Positions 28,833 to 38,500 of a stretch of 64,000 bases of DNA are shown here, piece after piece. The stretch covers positions 1,213 through 65,212 of the forward strand of contig NZ_FMHI01000021.1 in assembly GCF_900090145.1 (NCBI RefSeq), in the 5' to 3' direction. Each line of letters begins with the position of its first letter. The stretch's first letter is position 1. The DNA is from Streptomyces sp. WMMB 322 (lineage in GTDB: Bacteria > Actinomycetota > Actinomycetes > Streptomycetales > Streptomycetaceae). A program made the position numbers and the translations under genes. A model generated the notes under the pieces. That model was not told the DNA's origin. It worked only from the letters and a program-made list of their open reading frames with translations, and did no database searches.

Positions 28833-29098
28833 GGTTGCCGTCTCCGATCGAAGCGTGGACCGATGTGCGGGGGAGCGCCTTGCACGGTGCCGACGAAACC
28901 ACATCCCTGCGGGCGGATCGAGGGGTGCCGTCGGCGAACGGCCGGCCGGCGGTGGGATGTGGCCAGGTGCTGGACGCCGGCCAGGAGCAGGCTGCCGACC
29001 CGGCACCTTCGCGGCACCCGGCGGTCGTCGGCAGCCCCCCGGCCGTCTTCGGCGGCGCCCGGCGTGTCCGGCGGCGTCCGGCGTGTCCGGCGCGTGTT

Positions 29099-29875
29099 TC
29101 AGCCGGGTGCCTTCTCCGCGTCGTCGGTGAGGATCTCGGAGAGGTGACGCAGCATCTCCGGCTGCCTGTTGTGCAGGAAGAAGTGGTCGCCCTCGATCAC
29201 CTTCAGGCTGAATCCCGCACTGGTGTGGCGCCGCCATCCGGCCACCGACGAGACGTCGACTTCTCCGTCCTCGCTGCCCGCGAAGGCTGTGATGGGGCAG
29301 CTCAACGGGCGGTCCTCGCTGAAGCGGTAGGTGTCGGCGACGGCAAGGTCGGCGCGCAGGATGGGGATCATCAGCTCCATGAGCGATTCGTCGGCGAGCA
29401 CCGCCTCCGGCGTCCCGTTGAAGGAGCGCAGCCGTTCGCGGAAGAGCGGCTCGGGCAGGTCGTAGTCGGGAACGGCCGTACGGCGCAGATGCGGTGCGCG
29501 GAAGGCGCCCACGCACAGGTGCACCGGAGGACGTCCGTGGCGCTGCTCCATGGCGCGGGCGAGTTCGAAGGCGACGAGCGCCCCGAGGCTGTAACCGAAC
29601 AGCGCGTACGGGGAGTTGCCCGCGGAGGCGAGTTCGGGCAGCAGATCCGCGACCAGCGGCTCGATCCTGTCGTGCGGGGCCTCGCGGAAGCGCCGGCCCC
29701 TCCCCGGGGGCTCGACGGGGCGCACGCGGACGTGCGGGGGAAGCCCGCTGTCCCAGTCGGCGTAGAGACGTGCGGAGCCTCCCGCGTAGGGGAAGCAGAA
29801 CAGTTGCAGTGTGGCGGGGGCGGCGGGGTGGGAAGTGGCCACCGAACCCCGTCGCGGATCGGTGTCGTGCGCCAT
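29099..29875 (-). CDS. Type II thioesterase
   Basis: The 258-residue alpha/beta hydrolase has the TEII features LFCFPYAGGSARLY, the nucleophile Ser96 in FGYSLGALVAFE and the catalytic His231 in GDHFFLH. It is the last gene of the minus-strand NRPS operon, 6 bp after the acyl-CoA dehydrogenase gene. TEII enzymes free stalled or mis-primed acyl groups from carrier domains of NRPS/PKS lines, which fits this setting. Confidence 0.93.
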   Translation of the reverse strand: MAHDTDPRRGSVATSHPAAPATLQLFCFPYAGGSARLYADWDSGLPPHVRVRPVEPPGRGRRFREAPHDRIEPLVADLLPELASAGNSPYALFGYSLGALVAFELARAMEQRHGRPPVHLCVGAFRAPHLRRTAVPDYDLPEPLFRERLRSFNGTPEAVLADESLMELMIPILRADLAVADTYRFSEDRPLSCPITAFAGSEDGEVDVSSVAGWRRHTSAGFSLKVIEGDHFFLHNRQPEMLRHLSEILTDDAEKAPG

Positions 29876-29881
29876 CGCCGC

Positions 29882-31135
29882 TCAGCCCTTCCTGAATTCG
29901 GAGTCGTTGCGGGGGTGTTCGCGGTCCGGACGTGCCCCGGTGCCGTCCCGCCGCCGCGTCAGCAGGGAGGCTATCGTCTTGAACTGGACGTTGGAGGTGC
30001 CCTCGTAGATCGAGCCGATCTTCGCGTCGCGGTAGAGCTTCTCCACCGGATGCTCGCCGGCGAACCCTGCGCCGCCGAGGGTCTCCACCGCCTGCGACGC
30101 GGCACGTTCGGCCACGGCGGAGGCGATGTACTTCGCCATGGAGGTCGCCTTGATCCGCTCGGCCTGCGGCGCCCCGTTCTGGAGCAGACGCGCGGTGTTG
30201 TACAACAGCACGCGGGCCGCCTCCAGTTCGGCTGCCGTGCGGGCGAGAGGGAACTGCACCCCCTGGAAGTCGATGATCCTGGTGCCGAACTGCTCCCGCT
30301 CCTCCGCGTGCCGGAGGGCGTGGGTGAGGGCTCCGTCGGCGAGGCCGACGAGTTGGGCGGCGATGCCGAGCTTGCCGATGTCCAGGGTCTCCACCATCAG
30401 TACGCCGCCGTCGCCGGGGCGCCCGATCAGGCTCCCACGGTCGACGCGGACGCCGTCGAAGGTGACCTCGCAGGTGGAACTCGCACGTATGCCCATCTTC
30501 GGCACCGGTTCGCCGATGCTGAGACCGCTCGTGTCGCGGTCGACGAGGAAGGCGCCGAGGCCCGGGGCCGCCCCCGGCGGGCCGGTCTCGGTGCGCGCGA
30601 AGACCAGGAAGAGACCGGCCTCGGCGGCACTGGTGATCCAGCGCTTGCGGCCGTTGATGACGAACCCGTCGTCCCGCTGCTCCGCCCGCGTCTCCAGAGC
30701 GAAGGCGTCGCTGCCCGCGTGCTCCTCCGAGATGGCGTACGCGCCCACTTGGCCGCCGGCGAGCCGCGGCAGGTGCCGCCGCTTCTGGTCGCCGCTTCCG
30801 TGCCGCAGCAGAGCGCTGACGACCAGGGCGTTCTGCACGTCGACGAAGACGGCGGCGGCGGGGTCGTGACGGGCGATCTCCTCGATGGCGAGCACCACTT
30901 GGAAGAGGTCGCCGCCGCTTCCTCCGTAGACCTCCGGGATCTCGATGCCCATCAGGCCCTCGTCGAACAGCTCCTTGACGAGGCCCTCGTCGAGCCGGCC
31001 CGCCACGTCCATCGCACGGGCGCGCGGGGCGACGGACCGCCGGCAGAAGTCGCGGACCTTCTCACGCCAGGCCCGTGCCGGTTCCGGCAGCGTCGTCAGC
31101 GCCTGGGGGCATTCCCCCGGTTCGGGTGTCGGCAT
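29882..31135 (-). CDS. Acyl-CoA dehydrogenase-like flavoprotein of the NRPS cluster
   Basis: The 417-residue flavoprotein shows the acyl-CoA dehydrogenase pattern: YAISEEHAGSDAFALET, RKRWITSAAEAG, the catalytic Glu378 in SIYEGTSNVQFK, and REQFGTRIIDFQGVQF. The ATG at 31135 is preferred because GAGAGGA precedes it with 6-nt spacing. It is the penultimate gene of the operon, between the monooxygenase and thioesterase genes. It probably desaturates an acyl-, aminoacyl- or peptidyl-carrier-bound intermediate or a starter unit. Comparable flavoproteins act on carrier-bound substrates in other NRPS pathways. The substrate is not determinable. Confidence 0.87.
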   Translation of the reverse strand: MPTPEPGECPQALTTLPEPARAWREKVRDFCRRSVAPRARAMDVAGRLDEGLVKELFDEGLMGIEIPEVYGGSGGDLFQVVLAIEEIARHDPAAAVFVDVQNALVVSALLRHGSGDQKRRHLPRLAGGQVGAYAISEEHAGSDAFALETRAEQRDDGFVINGRKRWITSAAEAGLFLVFARTETGPPGAAPGLGAFLVDRDTSGLSIGEPVPKMGIRASSTCEVTFDGVRVDRGSLIGRPGDGGVLMVETLDIGKLGIAAQLVGLADGALTHALRHAEEREQFGTRIIDFQGVQFPLARTAAELEAARVLLYNTARLLQNGAPQAERIKATSMAKYIASAVAERAASQAVETLGGAGFAGEHPVEKLYRDAKIGSIYEGTSNVQFKTIASLLTRRRDGTGARPDREHPRNDSEFRKG

Positions 31136-31202
31136 CCGGTGTCCTCTCACGGTCGGCGGTACGGGCGGCCGGGGCGTTTCGCGGGCGCGGTCATGGTCGG
31201 GG

Positions 31203-32420
31203 TCACGGGCGGGCCGCGGCGTTCACGGCCGGTGTGTGGTGCAGCCGGGGCGGCTGCTGGAGCTCGCGCCACATGGCCTCCTGGCCGCGGTGCGCGAAGA
31301 AGGTGGTCATGCGGAGGAACAGCGGCCTGAGCAGCCGGTTGTCGACCTGCGGGGCGCCGGCGACCTTGAAGATCGTGTCCCGGACCCGGCGGACGCGTTC
31401 CAGCCGTGCCTGTTCGTATGCGCGCAGTGCCGCCACGGGGTCGCCGGGAGCGGCGGCCATCTCGTCGCCGAGGACCACGCCGTCCTCGATGGCCTGGCAG
31501 GCTCCCTGTCCGAGGACGGTCGTCACGGCGTGCGCGGCGTCGCCGAGGAGCGTGACGCGGCCCTTGCTCCAGCGGTCGCGCCACTCGCCGTAGAAGAGGT
31601 CGGTGCGCAGCAGCCGCTCCTCGGGGGTGTTCTCGACGAGGCAGCGCGGCGGGCCCTCGAAGCGTTCGGCGAGTTCCATGACATGGGCCCGGCGGGTGCC
31701 GGGAGCATCCTCGCCGCCCTCGGGGGCCGGGTGCCCGATGGTCCATGTGACACGGCCGTCGGCGATGTGCCAGGCGCCGCCGTTGACGCCGTGACGCGTC
31801 TGGAAGAGGTGCACCGTGCCCTTCGGGACGCCGCAGGGGCTGTCGCTGACGCCCCGGTAGGTGGTGACGCCGGTGTAGACGGGCTCGGAGGTACCGAAGA
31901 GTTCGGCGGCGATGCCGGACACCCCGGACTTCAGTCCGTCCGCGCCGATCAGTACGTCGCCCTCGGCCCGGGATCCGTCGTCGAAGCCGACCACGACCCG
32001 CTTGTCCCCGGACGAGAAGCCCGTGATGTTCGCGCCGAAGTGGACCTCCACGTCGAGGCTTTCGCAGCCCTCGGTCAGGATCCGGGCGAGGTCGCCGCGG
32101 GCGATGGTGACGCCGGGGGTGCTGCCGCGCGCGGTGAACTCCTGCACGGGCGTGCGGATGACGGACACGTCGCGTTCCGTCATCACCCTGCTGCGCTCGA
32201 TGGGAATCCCGTATTCGAAGAGCTGCTTCTCCACGCCGAGCGCCGCCAGTGCCGTGGTGGCGTTGCTCCAGATCGTCACGCCGGTGCCGCTGGTCTCGAC
32301 GCGGAGGCCGCTGCGCCGCTCGTACACGCGTACCGGGAAACCCTGGCGGCCCAGGGCGAGTGCCGCCGTCAGCCCTCCGATGCCTGCGCCGACGACGAGA
32401 ACGGTGGGTTTGGCTGTCAT
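31203..32420 (-). CDS. FAD-dependent monooxygenase (aromatic hydroxylase type)
   Basis: The 405-residue class A flavin monooxygenase has GxGxxG (VVGAGIGGLTAALAL), an RGDLARIL segment and the second FAD motif GDAAHAVTTVLGQGACQAIEDG. It is 81 bp after the terminal NRPS gene on the same strand. It is likely a tailoring enzyme that hydroxylates or epoxidises the product or an aromatic precursor. With the tryptophan dioxygenase in the cluster, an aromatic precursor such as kynurenine is possible but unproven. Confidence 0.88.
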   Translation of the reverse strand: MTAKPTVLVVGAGIGGLTAALALGRQGFPVRVYERRSGLRVETSGTGVTIWSNATTALAALGVEKQLFEYGIPIERSRVMTERDVSVIRTPVQEFTARGSTPGVTIARGDLARILTEGCESLDVEVHFGANITGFSSGDKRVVVGFDDGSRAEGDVLIGADGLKSGVSGIAAELFGTSEPVYTGVTTYRGVSDSPCGVPKGTVHLFQTRHGVNGGAWHIADGRVTWTIGHPAPEGGEDAPGTRRAHVMELAERFEGPPRCLVENTPEERLLRTDLFYGEWRDRWSKGRVTLLGDAAHAVTTVLGQGACQAIEDGVVLGDEMAAAPGDPVAALRAYEQARLERVRRVRDTIFKVAGAPQVDNRLLRPLFLRMTTFFAHRGQEAMWRELQQPPRLHHTPAVNAAARP

Positions 32421-32501
32421 CTCATGCCTTTCGCGGGGCGGGTGGCGGGTCCGGGGAAGGGTGCGGGACGGTGTCCCAAGTGCCCGGGTGTGCAGGGCGG
32501 T

Positions 32502-35500
32502 TCAGGCACCGTCGGCCCGTCCGGCCGAGGGCGGTCCCGGGGGCCGCGCCGAAGGTGGGGCTGCCGGGGGTGGCGGCGGCAGGAAGCCGATGGCGGTCAG
32601 TTCGCGCAGGTAGCTTCCGAGCAGTGCGTCGTCCACCGCCGGCGGGCGGCGGCCGCCCGTGACCCGGAGCGTGTTGGCGGTGTCGAAGACCGGTTCCCGC
32701 AGCCCGCTGCGGTCGTCCTCGACCCGCTTGCCGAACAGCGAGAGCGTGGGCCCGAGTTCGCTGCCGGGATGCCGGTCGGCGTAGTCGCGGCACGCCTCGT
32801 ACCAGTCCTCGAAGGCGTCCCGGCGCACCGGGTGCCCGGCCAGCCGCAGCGCCCTGTGCACCCCGTCGAAGCGCAGCCGCTCCGTACCGCCGAACTGGTA
32901 GGTCCGGCCGAGGTGTTCGCGGCCGCGGGCCGCCTGTGCGACGACGTGTGCGATGTGGTCGACGGGCACGATGTCGGTGCTGAAGTCCAGCGCCGGGACG
33001 GAGCCGACCAGTGCGCACGCCCGCAGGATGTGGGTGAAGACGTCGTCGGCGCGCCACACCCCCGTGGTGCTGTCTCCGGCGATGCGGCCGGGACGGTAGA
33101 CCGAGACCGGCACTCCCCGCTCACGCGCCAGGGCGACGATCTGCTCGGCCGCCCACTTGCTCTGGTTGTAGCCGTTCTCGGCAGGGGGAGCATGCTCGGG
33201 CAGTTCGTCCTCGCGTGCGGGCGGATCGCCCTCGCGGCGCAGCGTGAACACCGAGAGGGTCGAGACATGGTGTACGGGCTTGACCGGGCCCGTGCACGCC
33301 AGCCGCAGGATCTGCTGCGTACCGCCGACGTTGGTGCTCCGCAGGGCCGCATAGGGCTTGGCGAAGTTGACGGCCGCTCCGCTGTGGTGGATCTCCTCGA
33401 CGTGGTGGGCGAGTTCGCGGAAACCGTCCTGCCCGAGCCCCAGGTGGGGTTCGGCGAGGTCGCCGGGGAGCGCCCTCATCCGGTCCCGCGTCGCCTCGTC
33501 CCACCTGTCCCACAGCTTCAGACCGCGCAGATGGCCGACGAGCTTCTCCCGGGCCGCTTCCGGAGTCTTTGCCCTTACGAGGCAGACGATCTCGGCTCGG
33601 GTGCTCCTCAGCAGCGCGTCGAGCAGGAACGCGCCGAGGAAGCCGGTCGCTCCGGTCAGCAGCACCGCCCGCGGGTCGGGGTTCCACTCCCAGGTCCCCT
33701 CCACCCGTATCGCCGGGTCCAGGACCACGTCGTCGGCCGGGTCCGGGCTCTCGTGCCCCGCCTCGTCCCCCGCGACGGCCCGAGCCAGCGCATGCGGGGT
33801 CGGACGTTCGAACAGCAGCCGCAGGGGCGGCGCGGCGTCCGGCCAGGCGTCCCGTACGGCGGCGTGCAGTCGCGTGGCCGACAGCGAGTTGCCGCCGAGT
33901 TCGAAGAAGTCGTCGTGCGCGCCGGCTTCTTCGACGCCGAGCACCTGCGCGAAGAGCTGCGCGATGTGCGCCTCGGCGGGCGTCGAAGGCGTCACATGGC
34001 CGGAGCGTGCGGCTGCGGTGCGTACCGTGCCGGGCGCGGGCAGGGCGGCGCGGTCCGTCTTGCCGCTCGGGGTGCGGGGGAACTCCCGCAGCACGGCCAC
34101 ATGGGCGGGCACCATGTACTCGGGCAGGCGGCCACGCGCCAACTCGTACAGCTCGGCGATGAGTTCGGCGTCTGCGGGATCAGCGGAGCCCACGCCCTCC
34201 TGGGCCTCCTGGGCCTCCTCGTTCTCCTCACCCTGCGCGCCGCCGGTCCCCGTGCCGCCGCCGCTGCCCGGACCCGTGCTGACGTACGCCGTGAGACGGG
34301 GGTCGCCCGGCACGTCCTCACGGGCCACCGCGACCGCGTCCCGCACCGCCGGGTGCGTCCGCAGCACCGCCTCGATCTCGCCGAGTTCGATGCGGAAACC
34401 ACGGATCTTGACCTGGTCGTCCTCGCGCCCCAGGTACTCCAGCTCGCCGCCGGGCAGCCAGCGCACGAGGTCACCCGTGCGGTAGAGACGGCCACCGGGC
34501 CGGTCCGGATCGGGCGGGAAGCGCTCGGCGGTCAGTTCGGGGCGGCCCAGGTAGCCGTGGGCGACGCCGGGGCCTCCCACATGCAGTTCGCCGGGCACGC
34601 CGACCGGAACGGGACGCCCGTCCTGGCCGAGGACCTGGAGCCCGGCGTTGGGCACCGGTCGGCCGATGGGCGGGTGCCGGTCGCCCGCGAGGGGCCCGGC
34701 GAGCGTGGCGTAGACGGTGATCTCGGTGGGGCCGTAGGCGTTGAGAAGCCGGACGTGCGGCGCCCAGCGTGCGGCGACCGCCGCCGGGCAGTCCTCCCCG
34801 CCGGAGACGACCGTACGCAGCGAGGGCAGTTCGCCCGGGTCGAGCAGGGCCAGCAGCGACGGCGGGAAGAGCGCCACCGTAGCTGCGCCGGAGCGCACCT
34901 CGGCCGCCAGGTCCTCGCCCGCGAGGGTCGCGCCGTCGTCCGGCACCACCAGGCAGGCTCCGCCCAGCAGCGCCATGACCCACTCCCACACGGAGGCGTC
35001 GAAGCTGGTGGAGGCGAACGCCAGCATCCGGTCGCCTGGGCCGACACCGATCAGGTCGCGGGTCAGATGCAGATCGGCGACCGAACGATGGCTGATCATC
35101 GTGCCCTTGGGGCGGCCCGTGGAGCCGGAGGTGTAGATGACGTACGCCAAGTCGTCCGGCCCGGCGAGCGGTGTGGGGTTCTGCTCGTCGTCCCGTTCTT
35201 CTGCCTCCCGTTCTTCTGCCTCCTGTGCTCCTTCCTCCCGTTCCTCCGCCTCCACAGGCTCCTCGTCGACGAGCACGGTCGTCGCCGGCTGCTCGCCGCC
35301 GGGGCGGTCCCCGAGGCGGTCGAGCAGCCCGGACCGGGTGAGTACGACCGGCGCCGCGCAGTCGGCGAGCATGAAGCGGATCCGCTCGGGCGGGTATCCG
35401 GGGTCGACGGGGACGTAGGCGCCCCCTGCCTTGAGCACGGCGAGTATCCCCGTGTACGTCTCGACCGAGCGGCCCGTGAGGAGGGCGACGAGGGTGCCGG

Positions 35501-38500
35501 GGCCGACTCCGAGGGCGCGGAGCCGCCGGGCGAGGCGGTTGGCGCGGGCGTTGAGCTGCCCGTAGGTGACGGTGGTGGTGCCGCTGCTGAGCGCCGCCGC
35601 GCCGGGACGGGCCGCGGCCTGCTCCTCGAAGAGCACATGCGCCGGCACCCCGGGTATCGGCCGCACCTCGCCCCGTGACCAGGACCGAAGGTGCTCGCGG
35701 TCCGATGCGGGGAGGCCGGGGAGCCCGGAGAGGGGGGCCTCGGGGGTCTGCGCGACCGCCTGGAGCAGTTCGAGGTAGTGGTCGAACATCCGGTCCACGG
35801 TGGCCGGTTCGAAGAGGTCGGTGTTGTACTCCATCGCGGCCCGCCAGCCGTCCCCGCGCGGAACGATCTCCAGTACGAGGTCGAACTTGGAGGTGCCCGA
35901 GTGGATGTCGAAGGGACGCACGTCCGCGTCCCCCATGCGAACCTGCGGCACCTCGACGTTGCCGAAGGAGAAGACCGTCTGGAAGAGCGGGGTCCGTGAC
36001 AGATCGCGCGCGGCACCGACCTCGTCGACGAGGCGTTCGAAGGGGACGTCGGGGTGTGCGTAGGCGCCCAGGCAGGTCTCCCGTACCCGGGCCAGCAACT
36101 CGGTGAAGGCCGGGTCGCCGGAGAGGTCGGTGCGGAGCACGAGGTTGTTGACGAAGAAGCCGATGAGGTTCTCCGACTCGGGACGTCCGCGGCCCGCGAC
36201 CGGTGACCCGACGGCCACGTCCTGCCGCCCGCTGTAGTGCTGGATCAGCACGTCGAACGCGGCGAGCAGCACCATGAACAGCGTGGCGCCGGAGCGGGCG
36301 CCCAGGTGCTCCAACGTACGCATCACCGCTGCCGGGACGGGCCGGTAGCGGACGCCGCCGCGGAAGGTCTGCACCGGTGGCCGCGGATGGTCCGCGGGCA
36401 GCTCGACGGGCATCAGATCTGCCAACGTCTCCTTCCAGTAGGCGAGTTGGCGTTCCGTCTCCGGGGCGGTGAGGTGCTTGCGCTGCCAGTCCGCGTAGTC
36501 GCCGTACTGGACGGGAAGCTCCGGAAGGGCGGGGTCGGCTCCGGCGAGCCGGGACTCGTACAGCGTCACGAGTTCGCGCACGAGAACGGACACGGACCAC
36601 CGGTCACAGACGGCGTGGTGGAAGACCAGCGAGAGGACACGGCGCTCCTCCCCGGTGCGCAGCAGCGTCGCACGCATCAGGGGCGCCCGTGCGAGGTCGA
36701 AGGGGCGGGTGGCGGCCTCCCGCAGGATGCGTTCCGTCTCCCGATCACGCTCGCCGTCCCCGGCGCCTCGCAGGTCGATCCGCTCCAGGGGGACGGTCAC
36801 CTGCGGGTGCACCGCCTGCCGCAGCTCCCCGTCCCTCTCGACGAGGGCCGTACGCAGGGTCTCGTGCCGCTCGGCGAGGCGGCCGAGGGCGTCGGTCAGC
36901 GCCGGCTCGTCGACGGGGCCGTCGAGTTCGACCTGGGCGGGCATCAGGTACGCCCGTGTGCTGCCGGGGTCGAGCTCGTGGAGGAACCACAGCCGCGACT
37001 GCCCGAGTGAGGCGGGCAGCAGCACGGCGTCCTCGCCGGGCGCGGCGAGGCGGGGCAGCGGTGCGGGGCCGTCCGGACCGGGCCGGGGAGCCTGTTCCCG
37101 CTGCTTCGCCTCCCCGTCCGGGGCGGGCGCCCCGGTCCCTGCCGGGGCGTCGGCCCCGTCCGGGGCGGGCGGGGAAGCCTGGTCCGGGGTCTCGCGCCCG
37201 GTCTCCTGCGCCTCCGGGGCGGGAGCCGCCGCCTGCTCCTCCCCGGAGCCGTCCAGCTCCTGCGCGAGTGAGGCGACCGTGGGCCTGTCGAAGAGCAGCC
37301 GCACCGGGATACGGCGCCCGAAGCGCTTGCTGAGCCTCCCCACGACCCGCCCGGCGAGCAGCGAGTGCCCCCCGAGGACGAAGAAGTCGTCGTCGGCGCC
37401 CACCCGTTCGACGCCGAGCACTTCCTTCCACAGTCCGGCGATGTACTCCTCCGTCCCGGTGCGGGGCGCGGTGAATTCGTCCGCCGAGGCACGCGCGGCA
37501 CCGTCCGGCACGGGCAGGGCGGCCTTGTCGACCTTGCCGTTGGGGGTCCTGGGCATGGCCTCCAGTACGGCGAGGGAGGCGGGCACCATGTACTCGGGCA
37601 GCCGCGCGAGCGCCCACTCCCGCAGATCCCCCACGAGCCCGCCCGGGTCGCCGGTCGTCGTGCCGGGCACGACGTACCCGGTGAGCCGGCGGTCCCCGGG
37701 TGTGTCCTCACGCAGGACCACCACGGACTCGCTCACCGCCTCGTGCTCGCGCAGCACGGCCGCGACCTCGCCGGGTTCGACGCGGAACCCGCGGATCTTC
37801 ACCTGGGAGTCCGCACGCCCGACGAACTCCAGGCGCCCGTCGCTGCGGTAGCGCACCAGGTCGCCCGTCCGGTACATCAGGGCGCCGGGGTTTCCCGGCT
37901 CCGGCACGAAGTGGTGTGCGGTCAGCTCCGGCCGGCCGTGGTAGCCGAGTGCGACGCCGGGACCGCCGATGTACAGCTCACCGGTGACGCTGACCGGCAC
38001 GGGCCGCCCGTCGCCGTCCAGTACGCGGAAACGGGTGTGCGGCAAGGGCCGTCCGAGAGGCACGGGCGACTCGCCCTCACGTGCCCGGTGGCAACTCGCC
38101 CACACGGTGGTCTCCGTGGGCCCGTAGACCTGCCATGCCTCGACCCCGGCAGCGGCCATGCGGGCGGTCATCTCCGGCGTGAGGGGCTCGGCGCCGCACA
38201 GTCCGCGGAAGGGGTGTTCCGCCTGCCAGCCGGTCTCCAGCAGCAACTGCCAGGCGGCCGGGGTGGCTTGCCAGTACGTGGCCTTCGTGGCGGTCATGCG
38301 GGCCGCGAGCCGTTCGCCGTCGATCACGTCGGCGCGGGGAAAGAGGGCCACCGTCGCGCCGGTGGTCAGGGGCAGGAAGAGGTCGATCACGGACATGTCG
38401 AAGGCGTGCGTGATCGTGGCGGCGACGGTGTCGCCCTCGTCGAGGCCGGGCTCGTTCCGCATGGAGTCCAGCAGGTTCGGCAGCCGCCCGTGGGGGATCA

